From Sphingomonas kyeonggiensis (GTDB taxonomy: Bacteria > Pseudomonadota > Alphaproteobacteria > Sphingomonadales > Sphingomonadaceae), in the NCBI RefSeq assembly GCF_014204495.1, contig NZ_JACHLN010000002.1, positions 1,116,001 through 1,180,000 of the forward strand: a stretch of 64,000 bases of DNA, given 5' to 3'. Of this stretch, positions 18,607-28,442 are shown piece after piece; within the stretch, counting starts at the first letter, position 1, and each line of letters starts with the position of its first letter. The notes under the pieces are model-generated. The model saw only the letters and a list, made by a program, of their open reading frames with translations. It was not told the DNA's origin and made no database searches. Position numbers and translations under genes: made by a program.

Positions 18607-19536
18607 ATGTCCGAAGCCGCAATCGATGCCGCCCGAAGCGACGCCCATGCCGTCAACAGCTTGATCGAGACGCCCGACGCCGACCCTAAGCACGGACGCG
18701 TGGTCTGGGACCCCGCCCATTCGCTTTGGAACGGCGGGATGATGGCGGGAGCGCTGGTGCTCGGGCCGCTCACCTTCACACCCGCTGCCTTCGCAGCGTT
18801 CGCCCTCACTACCGGTGCGACGCTGCTGCTCGGCCATTCGGTCGGCTTCCACCGCCGCCTGATCCATCGCAGCTTCGCCTGCCCGCTCTGGCTGGAGCGC
18901 GTGCTGGTCTGGTTCGGCACCGCGGTCGGGATGAGCGGCCCGCACTGGATCATCCGCACCCACGACCTGCGCGACTGGGCCCAGCGCCAGCCGCACTGCC
19001 ATCCCTATCTCAGTCATGCCGGGGGCATCGTCCGCGACGCCTGGTGGCAGCTCCATTGCCGGCTCGAACTTGCTCACCCGCCCCGTTTCGATCTTGGCCG
19101 CGCCGGGCAGGACCGCTTCTATCGCTTCCTCGAGGCGAGCTGGATGGCCCAGCAGCTTCCGATCACAGCCGTGCTCTTTTGGGCCGGCGGCTGGGGCTTC
19201 GTGGTCTGGGGCGTCTGCGCCCGGGTGTTCATCTGCGTCCACGGCCATTGGCTGGTCGGCCACCTCGCCCATACGCGCGGCCCGCAGAGCTGGATCGTCC
19301 AGGGCGCCGGCGTACAGGCGCATGACGTGCCCTGGGCCGGTTTCATCACCATGGGCGAGGCCTGGCATAACAACCACCACGCCTTTCCCGGCTCGGCGCG
19401 GATCGGCCTCTATCCCGGCCAGAGCGATCCCGGCTTCCTCTTCATCCGCCTGCTCGAAACGCTCGGCTTGGCCTGGGACATCCGCACCCCGGCTAGCCTG
19501 CCGCCCCGCGCCGAACTGGTGGAGGCGCATGCATGA
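18607..19536 (+). CDS. membrane fatty acid desaturase (acyl-CoA/acyl-lipid type)
   Basis: This 309-residue di-iron membrane protein would introduce a double bond into fatty acyl chains. Three histidine clusters are visible: HSVGFHR (near 77-83), a modified second box around HDLRDW/QPHCH (near 118-130), and HNNHH (near 257-261). Four hydrophobic spans surround them. The second box departs from the HRxHH of stearoyl-CoA desaturases. The divergent ArsR-type gene suggests regulated membrane fluidity or lipid composition. It overlaps the next small membrane protein gene by four bases. Confidence 0.85.
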   Translation: MSEAAIDAARSDAHAVNSLIETPDADPKHGRVVWDPAHSLWNGGMMAGALVLGPLTFTPAAFAAFALTTGATLLLGHSVGFHRRLIHRSFACPLWLERVLVWFGTAVGMSGPHWIIRTHDLRDWAQRQPHCHPYLSHAGGIVRDAWWQLHCRLELAHPPRFDLGRAGQDRFYRFLEASWMAQQLPITAVLFWAGGWGFVVWGVCARVFICVHGHWLVGHLAHTRGPQSWIVQGAGVQAHDVPWAGFITMGEAWHNNHHAFPGSARIGLYPGQSDPGFLFIRLLETLGLAWDIRTPASLPPRAELVEAHA

Positions 19537-19910
19537 GAACATCCTTCCCGCTTGGCCGCGTCATTGGTGGCGTGCTGCTCGCCGCGCTGGCAGCGTCGCT
19601 CGTCCTCAGCATCCCGTTCGGGACGTTCGGCCTTGTCGTCTTCCCGATCGCCTATCTACCAACCGCCATGATCGGCGCGCTGGTGGCATTGCCGCTCTAC
19701 TGGCTGCTCCACCGATTCGGCATCCAACGCGGCTGGATAGCGCCGCTGGCAGGGCTGCTCGCCGGAATCGGCGGCATGTTCTGGCTAGACGATCCGTTCG
19801 CCAGCCACCCGCTTGTCGCAACGCCCTATTGGTATGCCGCAGCAGGGATCGCCGGCGGCTGCGCCTTCTGGTGGCGAATGCGGTCTAGTTTGCCACCCGC
19901 CGCGCAGTGA
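19533..19910 (+). CDS. small membrane protein of unknown function
   Basis: This 125-residue protein has four hydrophobic segments separated by short loops (LLAALAASLVLSIPFG, VVFPIAYLPTAMIGALVALP, IAPLAGLLAGIGGMFW, and a final one ending CAFWW). The ATG overlaps the desaturase stop, so translation is coupled. Its 3' end overlaps that of the convergent cyclophilin gene by 26 bases. No family is recognised. Confidence 0.7.
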   Translation: MRTSFPLGRVIGGVLLAALAASLVLSIPFGTFGLVVFPIAYLPTAMIGALVALPLYWLLHRFGIQRGWIAPLAGLLAGIGGMFWLDDPFASHPLVATPYWYAAAGIAGGCAFWWRMRSSLPPAAQ

Positions 19911-20529
19911 GGATCTTCACCTGCGCGGCGGGAATCTCGCCCTTGAAATAGCCGCCGGTCAGTGTCGCAGTGGGCGAGTTGGGCGCGTCGAAGATCTTGA
20001 GAACGACATCCTTGCCGTCGACGACATGGGCAAAGGCCGCGAAGCCCAGATTGTCGCCCGGCTTGCTCGGATCGGCATCGAACGAGGGCTGGTCGCCGAG
20101 CAGGATGGTGAAGTCGCCCCGCGCGGTCCCCGGCGCGCGGCGCGGGGTCGAAAGCGTGAAATCGGTATGCTTGATGCCGGTAACCGTGGTCGGCTCATGC
20201 TTGATCGGCGGCAGCACCTTGCCCGGCGCGCCGTTCACGCCGAACTGCACGAAGCCGAAATGGTCCTGCACCTTCACCACCCGGTAGAAGGGCGCGCCAT
20301 CGAGCCGCTTCTGGTCGACATAGCGCAGGAAATTGCCCCCGCTGATCGGCGCGTGGACATTGTCCACCTCGACCGTGATCACCCCGGCACTGGTGGTCAG
20401 CGCCACGCGCGGCAGCGGCTTGGCGGGCGTCGCCGACGGCACTGGCGCGGGAGCCGGGGCCGGCGCGGTCTGCGCCATGGCCGGAAGCGCCGACAGGGTC
20501 AGCAGGCAGGCGGTCAGCGTCCGGATCAT
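19885..20529 (-). CDS. periplasmic peptidyl-prolyl cis-trans isomerase, cyclophilin type
   Basis: The 214-residue precursor has a signal peptide (MIRTLTACLLTLSALPAMAQ) and a short Pro/Ala linker. The cyclophilin domain begins VALTTSAGVITVEVDN, followed by FYRVVKVQDHFGFVQFG, and includes ARGDFTILLGDQPSFD. The usual FHRVI.GFMIQGGD core is altered (FYRVV and FGFVQFG), a divergence seen in alphaproteobacterial exported cyclophilins, so activity may be low. It would assist folding in the periplasm. The ATG overlaps the stop of the upstream gene. Confidence 0.87.
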   Translation of the reverse strand: MIRTLTACLLTLSALPAMAQTAPAPAPAPVPSATPAKPLPRVALTTSAGVITVEVDNVHAPISGGNFLRYVDQKRLDGAPFYRVVKVQDHFGFVQFGVNGAPGKVLPPIKHEPTTVTGIKHTDFTLSTPRRAPGTARGDFTILLGDQPSFDADPSKPGDNLGFAAFAHVVDGKDVVLKIFDAPNSPTATLTGGYFKGEIPAAQVKILTARRVAN

Positions 20530-21131
20530 GATCCCTCCTGTTTCGTCGCAGCGACCCGCGGGCAGGCATAGGCCTGTTTGTAGGTCTGGCCCCAGCAGCG
20601 GCGCAAGGCATCGAGCACGTTCAGGTTGAGCGGCCACTGGATGCGCCACGGGTTGCCGTCCGGCATCAGGATCGGCTTGCCCTTGTCGTCGCGCGCCACT
20701 TCGTCGAAATCGGCAGGTTTGGGCGTGGCGGCGAGCTTCGCGCGTGCCGCCTCCAGCCCGTCCTTGTCCCCGCGCAGGAACGCGATGCTGCCATCGACAT
20801 AGAGCGCCCAGGCACCCCCCTGGTCCCCGCCGGTGCGCTTACGCGCCCGTTGGAACAGCCCGATCGCTGCATCGGTCTCGCCGGCATTGGCGCGCATCTG
20901 CCCCTCATGCCAGAAGAGCGTCGAGAGCTCCGCCTTGTGCGCCTCGCGCCAGTCGCGAATCGCCTCGGCCGCCGCATGCTCGCAGCCCCGATTCGCCAGC
21001 GCCCGCCAGCCACCGTCCAGGTCCTGGTCGAACCGGTCCTGATCGAGCGCGATCAGTGCCGCGCGGTCATAGCTGCAGTCCGCCGCCTGCGCGGGAGAAA
21101 GGAAAAGCAATGCCGAAAGGATCGTGATCAT
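20526..21131 (-). CDS. exported protein of unknown function with TPR-like region
   Basis: This is a 201-residue precursor with signal peptide MITILSALLFLSPAQAADC. The mature part has two helical repeats, WREAHKAELSTLFWHEGQMRANAGETDAAIGLFQRAR, that look like a tetratricopeptide pair. It ends with a short C-terminal region holding Trp and Cys residues (RRCWGQTYKQAYACPR). It is likely periplasmic. It lies between gatB and the cyclophilin gene, both on the same strand. The ORF is open six codons further upstream, but the ATG at 21131 begins the signal sequence. Confidence 0.7.
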   Translation of the reverse strand: MITILSALLFLSPAQAADCSYDRAALIALDQDRFDQDLDGGWRALANRGCEHAAAEAIRDWREAHKAELSTLFWHEGQMRANAGETDAAIGLFQRARKRTGGDQGGAWALYVDGSIAFLRGDKDGLEAARAKLAATPKPADFDEVARDDKGKPILMPDGNPWRIQWPLNLNVLDALRRCWGQTYKQAYACPRVAATKQEGS

Positions 21132-21151
21132 CGCTTTCCCCTTTCGCAACC

Positions 21152-22657
21152 TCAGCCCGCGAGCGCCTTCTTGAGCAACTCGTTGACCACCGCCGGATTG
21201 GCCTTGCCCGCCATCGCCTTCATCGTCTGGCCGACGAAGAAGCCGAACAGCGCTTCCTTCCCGCCGCGATACTGCTCGAGCTGGCCGGGGTTCTTGGCGA
21301 GGATCTCCGCGATCACCGCCTCGATCGCGCCGGTGTCACTGGTCTGCTTGAGCCCGCGCTCCTCGACGATCTTGCCTGCGGCATCGCCGGTCTCGAGCAT
21401 GATCTCGAACACCTGCTTGGCGAGCGGGCCCGACAGCGTGCCGTCTGCGGCCAGCGCCAGCAGCTCGGCGCCCTGCTCCGGGCTCACCGGCGAGGTGTCG
21501 AGATCCTTGTTCAGGCGGTTGAGCGCGCCATACAGGTCCGACAGCAGCCAGTTGGCCGAAGCACGGGCGACTTCCTGCTCGCCCTTCTTCTGGATGCGCG
21601 CGCCCTCGGCGAGCAGCGCCTCGAACCAGCGGGCAGTGTCCGCATCGGCCGTCAGCGTCGCGGCATTGTACGCGCTCAGCCCCAGCGCCTGCTCATAGCG
21701 GCGGCGCTTGGCGTCGGGCAGCTCGGGCAGGCTGGCGCGGCACTCCTCGAGGAAGGCATCGTCCAGCTCGAGCGGCAGCAGGTCGGGATCGGGGAAGTAG
21801 CGATAATCGTGCGCGTCTTCCTTCGAGCGCATCGACCGGGTCTCGCCCTTGTCCGGATCGAACAACCGGGTTTCCTGGACGATCTTGCCGCCGGCCTCGA
21901 GCACTTCGACCTGGCGCCGCGCCTCGATCTCCACCGTCTGCATGACGAAGCGGACCGAGTTGACGTTCTTGGTCTCGGTGCGGGTGCCGAACTCGGCGCC
22001 CGGCTTACGGACCGAGACGTTCACGTCGGCGCGCATCGAGCCCTGATCCATGTTGCCGTCGCACGAGCCGACATAGCGCAGGATCGCGCGCAGCTTGCTG
22101 AGATAGGCCCCAGCCTCCTGCGGCGAGCGCATGTCGGGCTTCGACACGATCTCCATCAGCGCCACGCCGGCGCGGTTGAGATCGACATACGAGCGCGTCG
22201 GATGCTGGTCGTGCATCAGCTTGCCGGCGTCCTGCTCGACATGGATGCGCTCGATGCCGATCGTCTTGACGTTGGCCTCGGGATCCTTGTCGTCCAGGCT
22301 GATCTCGATCTGCCCCTCGCCCACCAGCGGGTGGAAGAGCTGGCTGATCTGATAGCCCTGCGGCAGATCGGCGTAGAAATAGTTCTTGCGGTCGAAGCGC
22401 GACCATTTGTTGATCACCGCGCCGATCGCCATGCCGGTGCGCACCGCCTGGCGGATGCACTCCTGGTTCGGCGTGGGCAGCATGCCCGGCATCGCCGCGT
22501 CGATCAGGCTCACCTGGCTGTTCGGCTCTGCGCCGAACGCCGTCGCCGCGCCCGAGAAGAGCTTGGCGTTGGACGTGACCTGGGCGTGGACTTCAAGGCC
22601 GATCACGACCTCCCATTCGCCGGTTTCGCCCTGGATGCGGTACGTGGATTCGCTCAT
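21152..22657 (-). CDS. gatB: Asp-tRNA(Asn)/Glu-tRNA(Gln) amidotransferase subunit B
   Basis: This 501-residue subunit binds misacylated tRNA and phosphorylates the Glu or Asp side chain with ATP. The opening [12 protein letters not shown] and the motif [16 protein letters not shown] are diagnostic. [14 protein letters not shown] and a C-terminal helical YqeY-like tail (from about 370) complete it. With GatA and GatC it makes Gln-tRNA and often Asn-tRNA from Glu and Asp, so the organism probably lacks direct glutaminyl-tRNA synthesis. Its ATG overlaps the stop of a 51-codon gene. Confidence 0.97.
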   Translation of the reverse strand: MSESTYRIQGETGEWEVVIGLEVHAQVTSNAKLFSGAATAFGAEPNSQVSLIDAAMPGMLPTPNQECIRQAVRTGMAIGAVINKWSRFDRKNYFYADLPQGYQISQLFHPLVGEGQIEISLDDKDPEANVKTIGIERIHVEQDAGKLMHDQHPTRSYVDLNRAGVALMEIVSKPDMRSPQEAGAYLSKLRAILRYVGSCDGNMDQGSMRADVNVSVRKPGAEFGTRTETKNVNSVRFVMQTVEIEARRQVEVLEAGGKIVQETRLFDPDKGETRSMRSKEDAHDYRYFPDPDLLPLELDDAFLEECRASLPELPDAKRRRYEQALGLSAYNAATLTADADTARWFEALLAEGARIQKKGEQEVARASANWLLSDLYGALNRLNKDLDTSPVSPEQGAELLALAADGTLSGPLAKQVFEIMLETGDAAGKIVEERGLKQTSDTGAIEAVIAEILAKNPGQLEQYRGGKEALFGFFVGQTMKAMAGKANPAVVNELLKKALAG

Positions 22658-22809
22658 TTACCGACCTTCTCCGCCCGCCGTGGCGAGCGCTTCATTCGCT
22701 TGTGCCGGGACCTGAAATCCGGGTCCGGCGCCATATCCCGCCGCTTCCTGCCGAGATCGCCGAACCAGCTGGCGATCTCCTGGATCAGGATGTCGGCGAA
22801 CCAACTCAT
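22654..22809 (-). CDS. small basic protein inside the gat operon
   Basis: The 51-residue ORF ([20 protein letters not shown] followed by a tail rich in Arg and Lys) lies exactly between gatA and gatB. Its start is one base after the gatA stop, and its TGA overlaps the gatB ATG. The N-terminal 20 residues could form an amphipathic helix with three aromatic residues. The tail ([16 protein letters not shown]) looks suited to nucleic acid or anionic membranes. I know no named family. The tight coupling argues for real translation, either functional or as a coupling peptide for gatB. Confidence 0.65.
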   Translation of the reverse strand: MSWFADILIQEIASWFGDLGRKRRDMAPDPDFRSRHKRMKRSPRRAEKVGK

Positions 22810-22810
22810 C

Positions 22811-24295
22811 TTACCACCATTGCTCCGGCCGCGCCGTGAACCCGGCGCGCTGCTCGATCGCGAGGCCGGCGCCCAGCACGCCCTGCTCGTCGAGCGGCTT
22901 GCCGATGATCTGCAGACCAAGCGGCAGCCCGGCGCTGTCGAGCCCGGCGGGCACGCTCATCGCCGGCAGGCCGGCCAGGCTGGCGGGCACGGTGAACACG
23001 TCGTTGAGGTACATCGCCAGCGGATCGGCCGACTTCTCGCCCAGCGCGAACGCCGCGCTCGGCGCCGTCGGGGTCAGCAGCAGGTCGCACAGCGTGAAGG
23101 CGTTCTCGAAATCCTGCGCGATCAGCGTGCGCACCTTCGATGCCTGAGTGAAATAGGCATCGTAAAAGCCCGCCGACAGCACATAGGTGCCGATCAGGAT
23201 GCGGCGCTGCACTTCGGGGCCGAAGCCCGCCGCGCGCGTCGCCGCGTACATTTCCTGCAGGTTCTGGCCATCGGCCAGCTCGCGCAGCCCGTAGCGCACG
23301 CCGTCATAGCGGGCGAGGTTCGAAGAAGCCTCTGCCGGCGCGATGATGTAATAGGTCGGCAGCGCGTACTTCGTGTGCGGAAGGCTGACTTCCACCACCT
23401 CGGCGCCGGCGTCCTTCACCCAGGCGATGCCCTGGTCCCAGAGCTTCAGGATCTCCTCGGGCGTGCCGTCGAGGCGATATTCCTTGGGAATACCGATCTT
23501 CTTGCCCTTGAGGTCGCCCGAAAGCAGCTCTTCCCACTTCGGCACCGGCAGGTTCAGCGAGGTCGAGTCCTTGGGATCGAAACCCACCATGTTCTCAAGC
23601 AGGATCGCGCAGTCCTTCACGTCGCGCGCCATCGGCCCGGCCTGGTCCAGCGACGAGGCGAAGGCGACCACGCCCCAGCGCGAGCAGCGGCCATAGGTCG
23701 GCTTGATGCCGCTGATGCCGGTGAACGCCGCGGGCTGGCGGATCGAGCCGCCGGTGTCGGTGCCGGTGGCACCCGGCACCAGCCGCGCCGAGATCGCCGC
23801 CGAGCTGCCGCCCGAAGAGCCGCCGGGGGCCAGCGGGGCATTGTCGCCGCCGCCACGCCGCCAGGGCGAGATCACGTTGCCGAAATACGAAGTCTCGTTC
23901 GACGAACCCATCGCGAACTGATCGAGGTTGAGCTTGCCGAGCATGCCGGCACCCGCGTCCCACAGCTTCTGCGAGACGGTCGATTCATAGACCGGCTTGA
24001 AGCCTTCCAGCATGTGGCTGGCGGCGGTGGTCTGCACGCCCTTGGTAGCGAACAGGTCCTTCATGCCGATCGGCACGCCGGCGAGCGGCTTGAGCGCCTC
24101 GCCCCTGGCCAGCGCCTCGTCGGCGGCGGCAGCGGCGGCGAGCGCATGCTCGGGGGTTTCGACGATGAAGGCGTTGAGCGCCTTGGCCTTGCTCACCTTG
24201 ACGATGAAGGCATCGGCGACTTCGCGGGCCGAAAAGGTGCCGGCGCGCACGCCGTCGCGCAGGGCGGCTACGCCCAGATCGGTGATCTCGGTCAT
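22811..24295 (-). CDS. gatA: Asp-tRNA(Asn)/Glu-tRNA(Gln) amidotransferase subunit A
   Basis: This 494-residue amidase-signature enzyme releases ammonia from glutamine for the tRNA-bound acid. The Ser-cisSer-Lys triad is present: Lys near 78 in [12 protein letters not shown], and the serines in [16 protein letters not shown] (about 155-170). [12 protein letters not shown] follows as in all GatA proteins. It lies between gatC, whose stop overlaps its ATG, and the small basic gene. Confidence 0.97.
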   Translation of the reverse strand: MTEITDLGVAALRDGVRAGTFSAREVADAFIVKVSKAKALNAFIVETPEHALAAAAAADEALARGEALKPLAGVPIGMKDLFATKGVQTTAASHMLEGFKPVYESTVSQKLWDAGAGMLGKLNLDQFAMGSSNETSYFGNVISPWRRGGGDNAPLAPGGSSGGSSAAISARLVPGATGTDTGGSIRQPAAFTGISGIKPTYGRCSRWGVVAFASSLDQAGPMARDVKDCAILLENMVGFDPKDSTSLNLPVPKWEELLSGDLKGKKIGIPKEYRLDGTPEEILKLWDQGIAWVKDAGAEVVEVSLPHTKYALPTYYIIAPAEASSNLARYDGVRYGLRELADGQNLQEMYAATRAAGFGPEVQRRILIGTYVLSAGFYDAYFTQASKVRTLIAQDFENAFTLCDLLLTPTAPSAAFALGEKSADPLAMYLNDVFTVPASLAGLPAMSVPAGLDSAGLPLGLQIIGKPLDEQGVLGAGLAIEQRAGFTARPEQWW

Positions 24296-24582
24296 TATTC
24301 GACCACCTTCGGCACGGTGAAGAACCCGTGCTCGCCCTGCGGTGCGTTCTGCAGCACGGCGTCGCGCTGGTTGCCCTCGGTCACCACGTCCTCGCGGAGG
24401 CGCAGCTTGTTGGGGATCACGGCGGTCATCGGCTCGACCGACGAGGTATCGACCTCGCCGAGCTGCTCGATCCAGCCCAGGATGTTGTTGAGCTCGGGCG
24501 CGAGGCGCTCGGCATCGGCATCGCTGATCGCGATGCGAGCCAGGCTCGCCACCTTCTTCACGGTTGCGGTATCGACGGACAT
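24295..24582 (-). CDS. gatC: Asp-tRNA(Asn)/Glu-tRNA(Gln) amidotransferase subunit C
   Basis: This 95-residue protein wraps around GatA and tethers it to Gat[21 protein letters not shown] at the start and [22 protein letters not shown] near the end are the family signatures (LRxDxV and A.L.NAP). It is the first gene of the gat operon, and TAATG joins it to gatA. Confidence 0.95.
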   Translation of the reverse strand: MSVDTATVKKVASLARIAISDADAERLAPELNNILGWIEQLGEVDTSSVEPMTAVIPNKLRLREDVVTEGNQRDAVLQNAPQGEHGFFTVPKVVE

Positions 24583-24780
24583 GGGAGGCGCCTAACAGCC
24601 GCGCCCCGCGCCTTCAAGCGCTGGCTTGCGCGGCTCCCGTCCGTGCGGGGTGGTAAAGTGAATTTCCGGTGCTTTATGGTGGTGCCTGCAAGCGCAGTTG
24701 CGCCGGGCGAAATCGCGCCCGCCGGGAATGCGATTGCAACAAAATGGCTTTATGCTGCATTGCACAATGGAGAGTGGGGC

Positions 24781-25890
24781 TTGGCCCGTAAATTCCTCTA
24801 CGTCATCGTAGGACTTATCGTGCTCGCACTGGCCGCCACCTTCGCCTATCGATTCTGGGGCATCGAACTGCTCCGCCAGGCCATGGTGCCCAGCGCGAAC
24901 ATCGTGCAGCTCTCCGCCCCCGGCGACTACACCAGGCCCGACCTGTGGCTCGCCCGGCCGGACAAGCCCGGCAACCCCGCGCTGTGGACGCCCGAAGGCT
25001 TCAAACCCGCCGAGAACCCGCCCGCCGCGGTGTTCTTCGTCCACCCGACTTCGTTCCTCGATCGCTCGGCCTGGAACGCGCCGCTAAGCGACATGGCCGC
25101 CAACGCCCGCGCCGAGCTGTTCCTGCGCGGCCAGGCAAGCGCCTTCAACGGCGCCGGGCTGGTCTGGGCGCCGCGCTACCGCCAGGCGACCTTCGGCGCC
25201 TTCCTCACCAGCAAGGAACAGGCGCACCAGGCGCTCGACTTCGCCTATCGCGACGTGCTGGCGGCGTTCGACCAGTTCCTCAAGGAAGCCGGCAACCGCC
25301 CGATCATCCTGGCCGGCCACAGCCAGGGCGCGCTCCACCTCACCCGGCTGCTCGTCGATCGCGTGGCGGGCAAGCCGCTCGCGAAGCGCATCGTCGCGGC
25401 CTATGTCGTCGGCTGGCCCGTCTCGATGACCGCGGACCTGCCGAAGCTCGGCCTCCCCGCCTGCTCCGGCCCGGACGAGACCGGCTGCATCCTCTCCTGG
25501 CAGAGCTTCTCCGATCCCGCCGATCCCTCGCTGATCCTCGACACCTTCGACCAGAGCAGCGGCTTCACCGGACAGCCGCGCAAGGGCACGCCGATGCTCT
25601 GCACCAACCCGCTCACCGGAAAACCGGACGACAGCGTCGGCGCGGAGGCCAATCTCGGCGGCCTGCTCCCCAGCAAGGACCTGACCAGCGCCGTCCTCCG
25701 CAAGAACCTCGTCCCCGCCCGCTGCGAGGGCCGCGGCATCCTGATGATCGGCAACAGCCCGCCGGACCTCGGCCCCTATGTGCTGCCGGGCAACAACTAC
25801 CATGTGTTCGACTACAGCCTGTTCTGGGCCAATGTCCGCGCCGATGCCGAGCGGCGGCTCAAGGCCAAGCGCAAGTTCTGGCCGTTCTGA
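24781..25890 (+). CDS. DUF3089 alpha/beta-hydrolase-like protein
   Basis: This 369-residue protein has an N-terminal membrane anchor (FLYVIVGLIVLALAATFAYRF). The DUF3089 domain carries FFVHPTSFLDRSAWN, WAPRYRQATFGAF, and the nucleophile elbow GHSQGALH (near 180-187). It is probably an inner-membrane-tethered, periplasm-facing esterase of unknown substrate. No ATG precedes the anchor closely. A TTG at 24781 after GGAGAGTGGGGC fits best; the frame is open further upstream into the gatC region. Confidence 0.82.
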   Translation: MARKFLYVIVGLIVLALAATFAYRFWGIELLRQAMVPSANIVQLSAPGDYTRPDLWLARPDKPGNPALWTPEGFKPAENPPAAVFFVHPTSFLDRSAWNAPLSDMAANARAELFLRGQASAFNGAGLVWAPRYRQATFGAFLTSKEQAHQALDFAYRDVLAAFDQFLKEAGNRPIILAGHSQGALHLTRLLVDRVAGKPLAKRIVAAYVVGWPVSMTADLPKLGLPACSGPDETGCILSWQSFSDPADPSLILDTFDQSSGFTGQPRKGTPMLCTNPLTGKPDDSVGAEANLGGLLPSKDLTSAVLRKNLVPARCEGRGILMIGNSPPDLGPYVLPGNNYHVFDYSLFWANVRADAERRLKAKRKFWPF

Positions 25891-25913
25891 TCGGCGCGGC
25901 GTAGAGGGGGGCG

Positions 25914-26375
25914 ATGATCACCACCGCCTCCGCCGAATTCCGCGCCGCCCTGCCCGCCGGCGGCCGCCTGATCGGCCTCGACGTCGGCACCAAGACGATC
26001 GGCACCGCCCTGTGCGATGCCGGCTGGAGCTTCGCCAGCCCCGCCGAGCTCGTCCGCCGCACCAAATTCTCCAAGGACAAGGCGGCGCTCCAGGCGCTGA
26101 TGACCGCGCAGCAGGTGAAGGGGCTGGTGATCGGCCTCCCCCTCAATCTCGACGGCACCGACAGTCCGCGCACCCAGTCCACCCGCGCCTTTGCCCGCAA
26201 CATGGACGATATCGGCATGCCGATCCTGCTGTGGGACGAGCGCTGGTCCACCGTCGCGGTCGAACGCACGCTGATCGAGCAGGATTTCAGCCGCGCCCGC
26301 CGTGCCGAGATGATCGACAACATGGCCGCCGCGCACATCCTGCAGGCGGCGATCGACGCGCTGGTGAACGTCTAG
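25914..26375 (+). CDS. ruvX: Holliday junction resolvase-like RuvX/YqgF
   Basis: This is a 153-residue RNase H-fold protein. The first catalytic Asp lies in [13 protein letters not shown] (near 22-34). [17 protein letters not shown] and [13 protein letters not shown] carry the remaining conserved residues. Members process the 5' end of 16S rRNA precursor and resemble resolvases. It sits 23 bases after the DUF3089 gene and shares its CTAG stop palindrome with the convergent gene. Confidence 0.95.
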   Translation: MITTASAEFRAALPAGGRLIGLDVGTKTIGTALCDAGWSFASPAELVRRTKFSKDKAALQALMTAQQVKGLVIGLPLNLDGTDSPRTQSTRAFARNMDDIGMPILLWDERWSTVAVERTLIEQDFSRARRAEMIDNMAAAHILQAAIDALVNV

Positions 26376-27226
26376 CGCCGGTCGAACCGGGCGATCAGCG
26401 CGTCGAGCGTACGGTTCCCGCGCTCGCCCTGTGCCCGGGTCTTGTAGGTCACGTCCCCCGCATCGACCGGCTGCAACCTGCCGCAGAAGCGCTGCACGTC
26501 CGCGCTCAGCATCGCGACATCGGCATCGATCCGCTCCAGCTCCGGCCGCACCGCCTTGCGCGCCCGCCGCCCCAGTACTTTCTCCAGGCCCATGCGATGC
26601 CCGGCCGCCGCTTCGGCAAAGCCGTCCGCCAGCGCTTCCATCTCGGCGACATAGGACAGCGACACCAGCTGCGCCGGCGCATAGCCCAGCGCATCGTCGC
26701 CATGCACCGCATTGGCGCCGACCCGCACCGTCGCCTGCCCCAGATAAAGGCGCGTGAGCCCCGCAAGCGTACGCCCGGCCAGCTCCGCCAGCGCCGCGGT
26801 ATCGGCGAGCAGGGCCGCATGCCGGGCATCCACCGCCGGCGCATAGACCGCCATCGTCCGCCCGAACCGCGCTCCGTCCGCCGCCTGCCGCTCGATCGTC
26901 GCCCGTGCACGGACCAGCCGGTCGAGCGGCGCGGCGCCATTCTCGCGGAAGAACTCGCGCGAAAGCGCCAGCACATTCTCCCCGCAATCGCGGTGCGCCT
27001 GCAGCGCCGCCAGCGCCAGCATGCGCCGCATCGGCCGCCAGCGCGCCCGCTCGACCCGCGCCAGCCACCAGGGCAGCAGCGCAAGCACCAGCACCAATCC
27101 CAATGCGAAGAAGAAGGCCCCGGCCTGGAACGCCGCCCACCACGCGGGATCGCGCGTCATCCAGCCGAGAAACGAAACCCACCAGCCCTGCACGAACGCT
27201 CCCCCCGAAACGATACGCGGGCGCAT
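26372..27226 (-). CDS. membrane-anchored helical protein of unknown function
   Basis: The 284-residue product has one strong membrane span ([21 protein letters not shown], about 36-56). A long, mostly helical Arg/Ala-rich cytoplasmic part follows (about 60-284, for example [23 protein letters not shown] and [20 protein letters not shown]). A short N-terminal stretch contains WWVSFLGW and [10 protein letters not shown] recognise no family. It is divergent from pyrB, with a 72-base shared control region. Confidence 0.68.
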   Translation of the reverse strand: MRPRIVSGGAFVQGWWVSFLGWMTRDPAWWAAFQAGAFFFALGLVLVLALLPWWLARVERARWRPMRRMLALAALQAHRDCGENVLALSREFFRENGAAPLDRLVRARATIERQAADGARFGRTMAVYAPAVDARHAALLADTAALAELAGRTLAGLTRLYLGQATVRVGANAVHGDDALGYAPAQLVSLSYVAEMEALADGFAEAAAGHRMGLEKVLGRRARKAVRPELERIDADVAMLSADVQRFCGRLQPVDAGDVTYKTRAQGERGNRTLDALIARFDRR

Positions 27227-27298
27227 TCCTATCTGCGATTTGCGGCAGATGCGAGACTCCTTGCGCCACCGCGTCCGGGGGTCTAGGCGACGGCTTTA

Positions 27299-28288
27299 AT
27301 GCAAGCCTCAGATCATCGCCCCGCGGCCCAGATACAGGGCCGCGCCGTCTTCCCGCACCGGCACCTCACCGGCATTGCGGGTCTCCAGCCCCATGAGATC
27401 ATGTTCCTGCTCGACGAAGCGGAACAATGGATCGAAGCGAACCGCTCGCGCGCCCGCAGCGACCGCCGGCTCGAGGGGCTCACCCAGATCAACGCGTTCT
27501 TCGAGAACTCCACTCGCACGCTCCTCTCCTTCGAGATCGCGGGCAAGCGGCTGGGCGCTGACGTGGTCAACATGCACGCGGCGCAAAGCTCGGTGAAGAA
27601 GGGCGAGACGCTGATCGACACCGCGGTCACGCTGAACGCGATGCGCGCCGACGTGATCGTCATCCGCCACATGGCCTCGGGCGCGGTGCAGCTGATCGCC
27701 GACAAGGTCGATTGCCCGGTGCTCAACGCAGGCGACGGCTGGCACGAGCACCCGACCCAGGCACTGCTCGACGCGCTGACGATCCGCCGCCGTCGCGGTT
27801 CGGTGGCCGGCCAGCGCGTGGTGATCTGTGGCGACCTGCTCCACAGCCGCGTCGCCCGCTCGAACATGCTGGCGCTGACCGCACTCGGCGCCGAGGTCCG
27901 CGTCGTCGCCCCCTCCACGCTGATGCCCCCGGCGATCGAGGGGCTCTACGTCACGCCGTTCACCGATTTCGACGCCGCGCTCGAGGGCGCCGATGTCGTG
28001 ATGATGCTCCGCGTCCAGAATGAGCGCATGGCCGGCGGCTTCATCCCGTCGACCCGCGAGTTCCACGCCCGCTACGGCCTGACGCCCGAGCGCCTCGCCC
28101 GCGCCAAGCCCGATGCGCTGGTCATGCACCCCGGCCCGATGAACCGGGGCGTCGAGATCGACTCCTCGGTCGCCGACGATCCCGATCGCAGCGCGATCAC
28201 CGAGCAGGTCGAGATGGGCGTGGCGGTCCGCATGGCCTGCCTCGACGTCCTGACCCGAGCCGAACGCGGCGTGGAGGGCTGGGCATGA
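27299..28288 (+). CDS. pyrB: aspartate carbamoyltransferase catalytic subunit
   Basis: This 329-residue enzyme joins carbamoyl phosphate and aspartate in pyrimidine synthesis. The carbamoyl-phosphate loop [13 protein letters not shown] (near 62-74), the mobile [11 protein letters not shown], and [11 protein letters not shown] are intact. There is no pyrI gene nearby. In this class of transcarbamoylase the partner is a dihydroorotase-like subunit, and such a gene follows at 28443. The ATG at 27299 has no strong ribosome site in the short upstream gap. Confidence 0.97.
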   Translation: MQASDHRPAAQIQGRAVFPHRHLTGIAGLQPHEIMFLLDEAEQWIEANRSRARSDRRLEGLTQINAFFENSTRTLLSFEIAGKRLGADVVNMHAAQSSVKKGETLIDTAVTLNAMRADVIVIRHMASGAVQLIADKVDCPVLNAGDGWHEHPTQALLDALTIRRRRGSVAGQRVVICGDLLHSRVARSNMLALTALGAEVRVVAPSTLMPPAIEGLYVTPFTDFDAALEGADVVMMLRVQNERMAGGFIPSTREFHARYGLTPERLARAKPDALVMHPGPMNRGVEIDSSVADDPDRSAITEQVEMGVAVRMACLDVLTRAERGVEGWA

Positions 28289-28328
28289 CCTGCATCCTTC
28301 TCCCCTCCGTCACCCCGCCCCCCTTCCC

Positions 28329-28411
28329 CGTCATCCCCGCGAAGGCGGGGATTCAGGGTAACAAAGCGACGTCTTCAATGACCCTGGATCCCCGCCTTCG
28401 CGGGGATGACG
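28329..28411. repeat. class B paired palindrome (REPIN-like)
   Basis: Arms CGTCATCCCCGCGAAGGCGG and its complement fold back over about 83 bases, between pyrB and the dihydroorotase-like gene. Same-class pairs occur at 35525 and 61378. Its insertion separates what is normally a tight gene pair. Confidence 0.85.
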
Positions 28412-28442
28412 AAGGTAATTGGAAGGCCGAAGGAATTACCGC

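Noticed and set aside
21809..24595. 928-codon open frame on the plus strand across gatB, gatA and gatC
   Set aside because: Antisense shadow of three real genes; it crosses their boundaries and has no recognisable domain.
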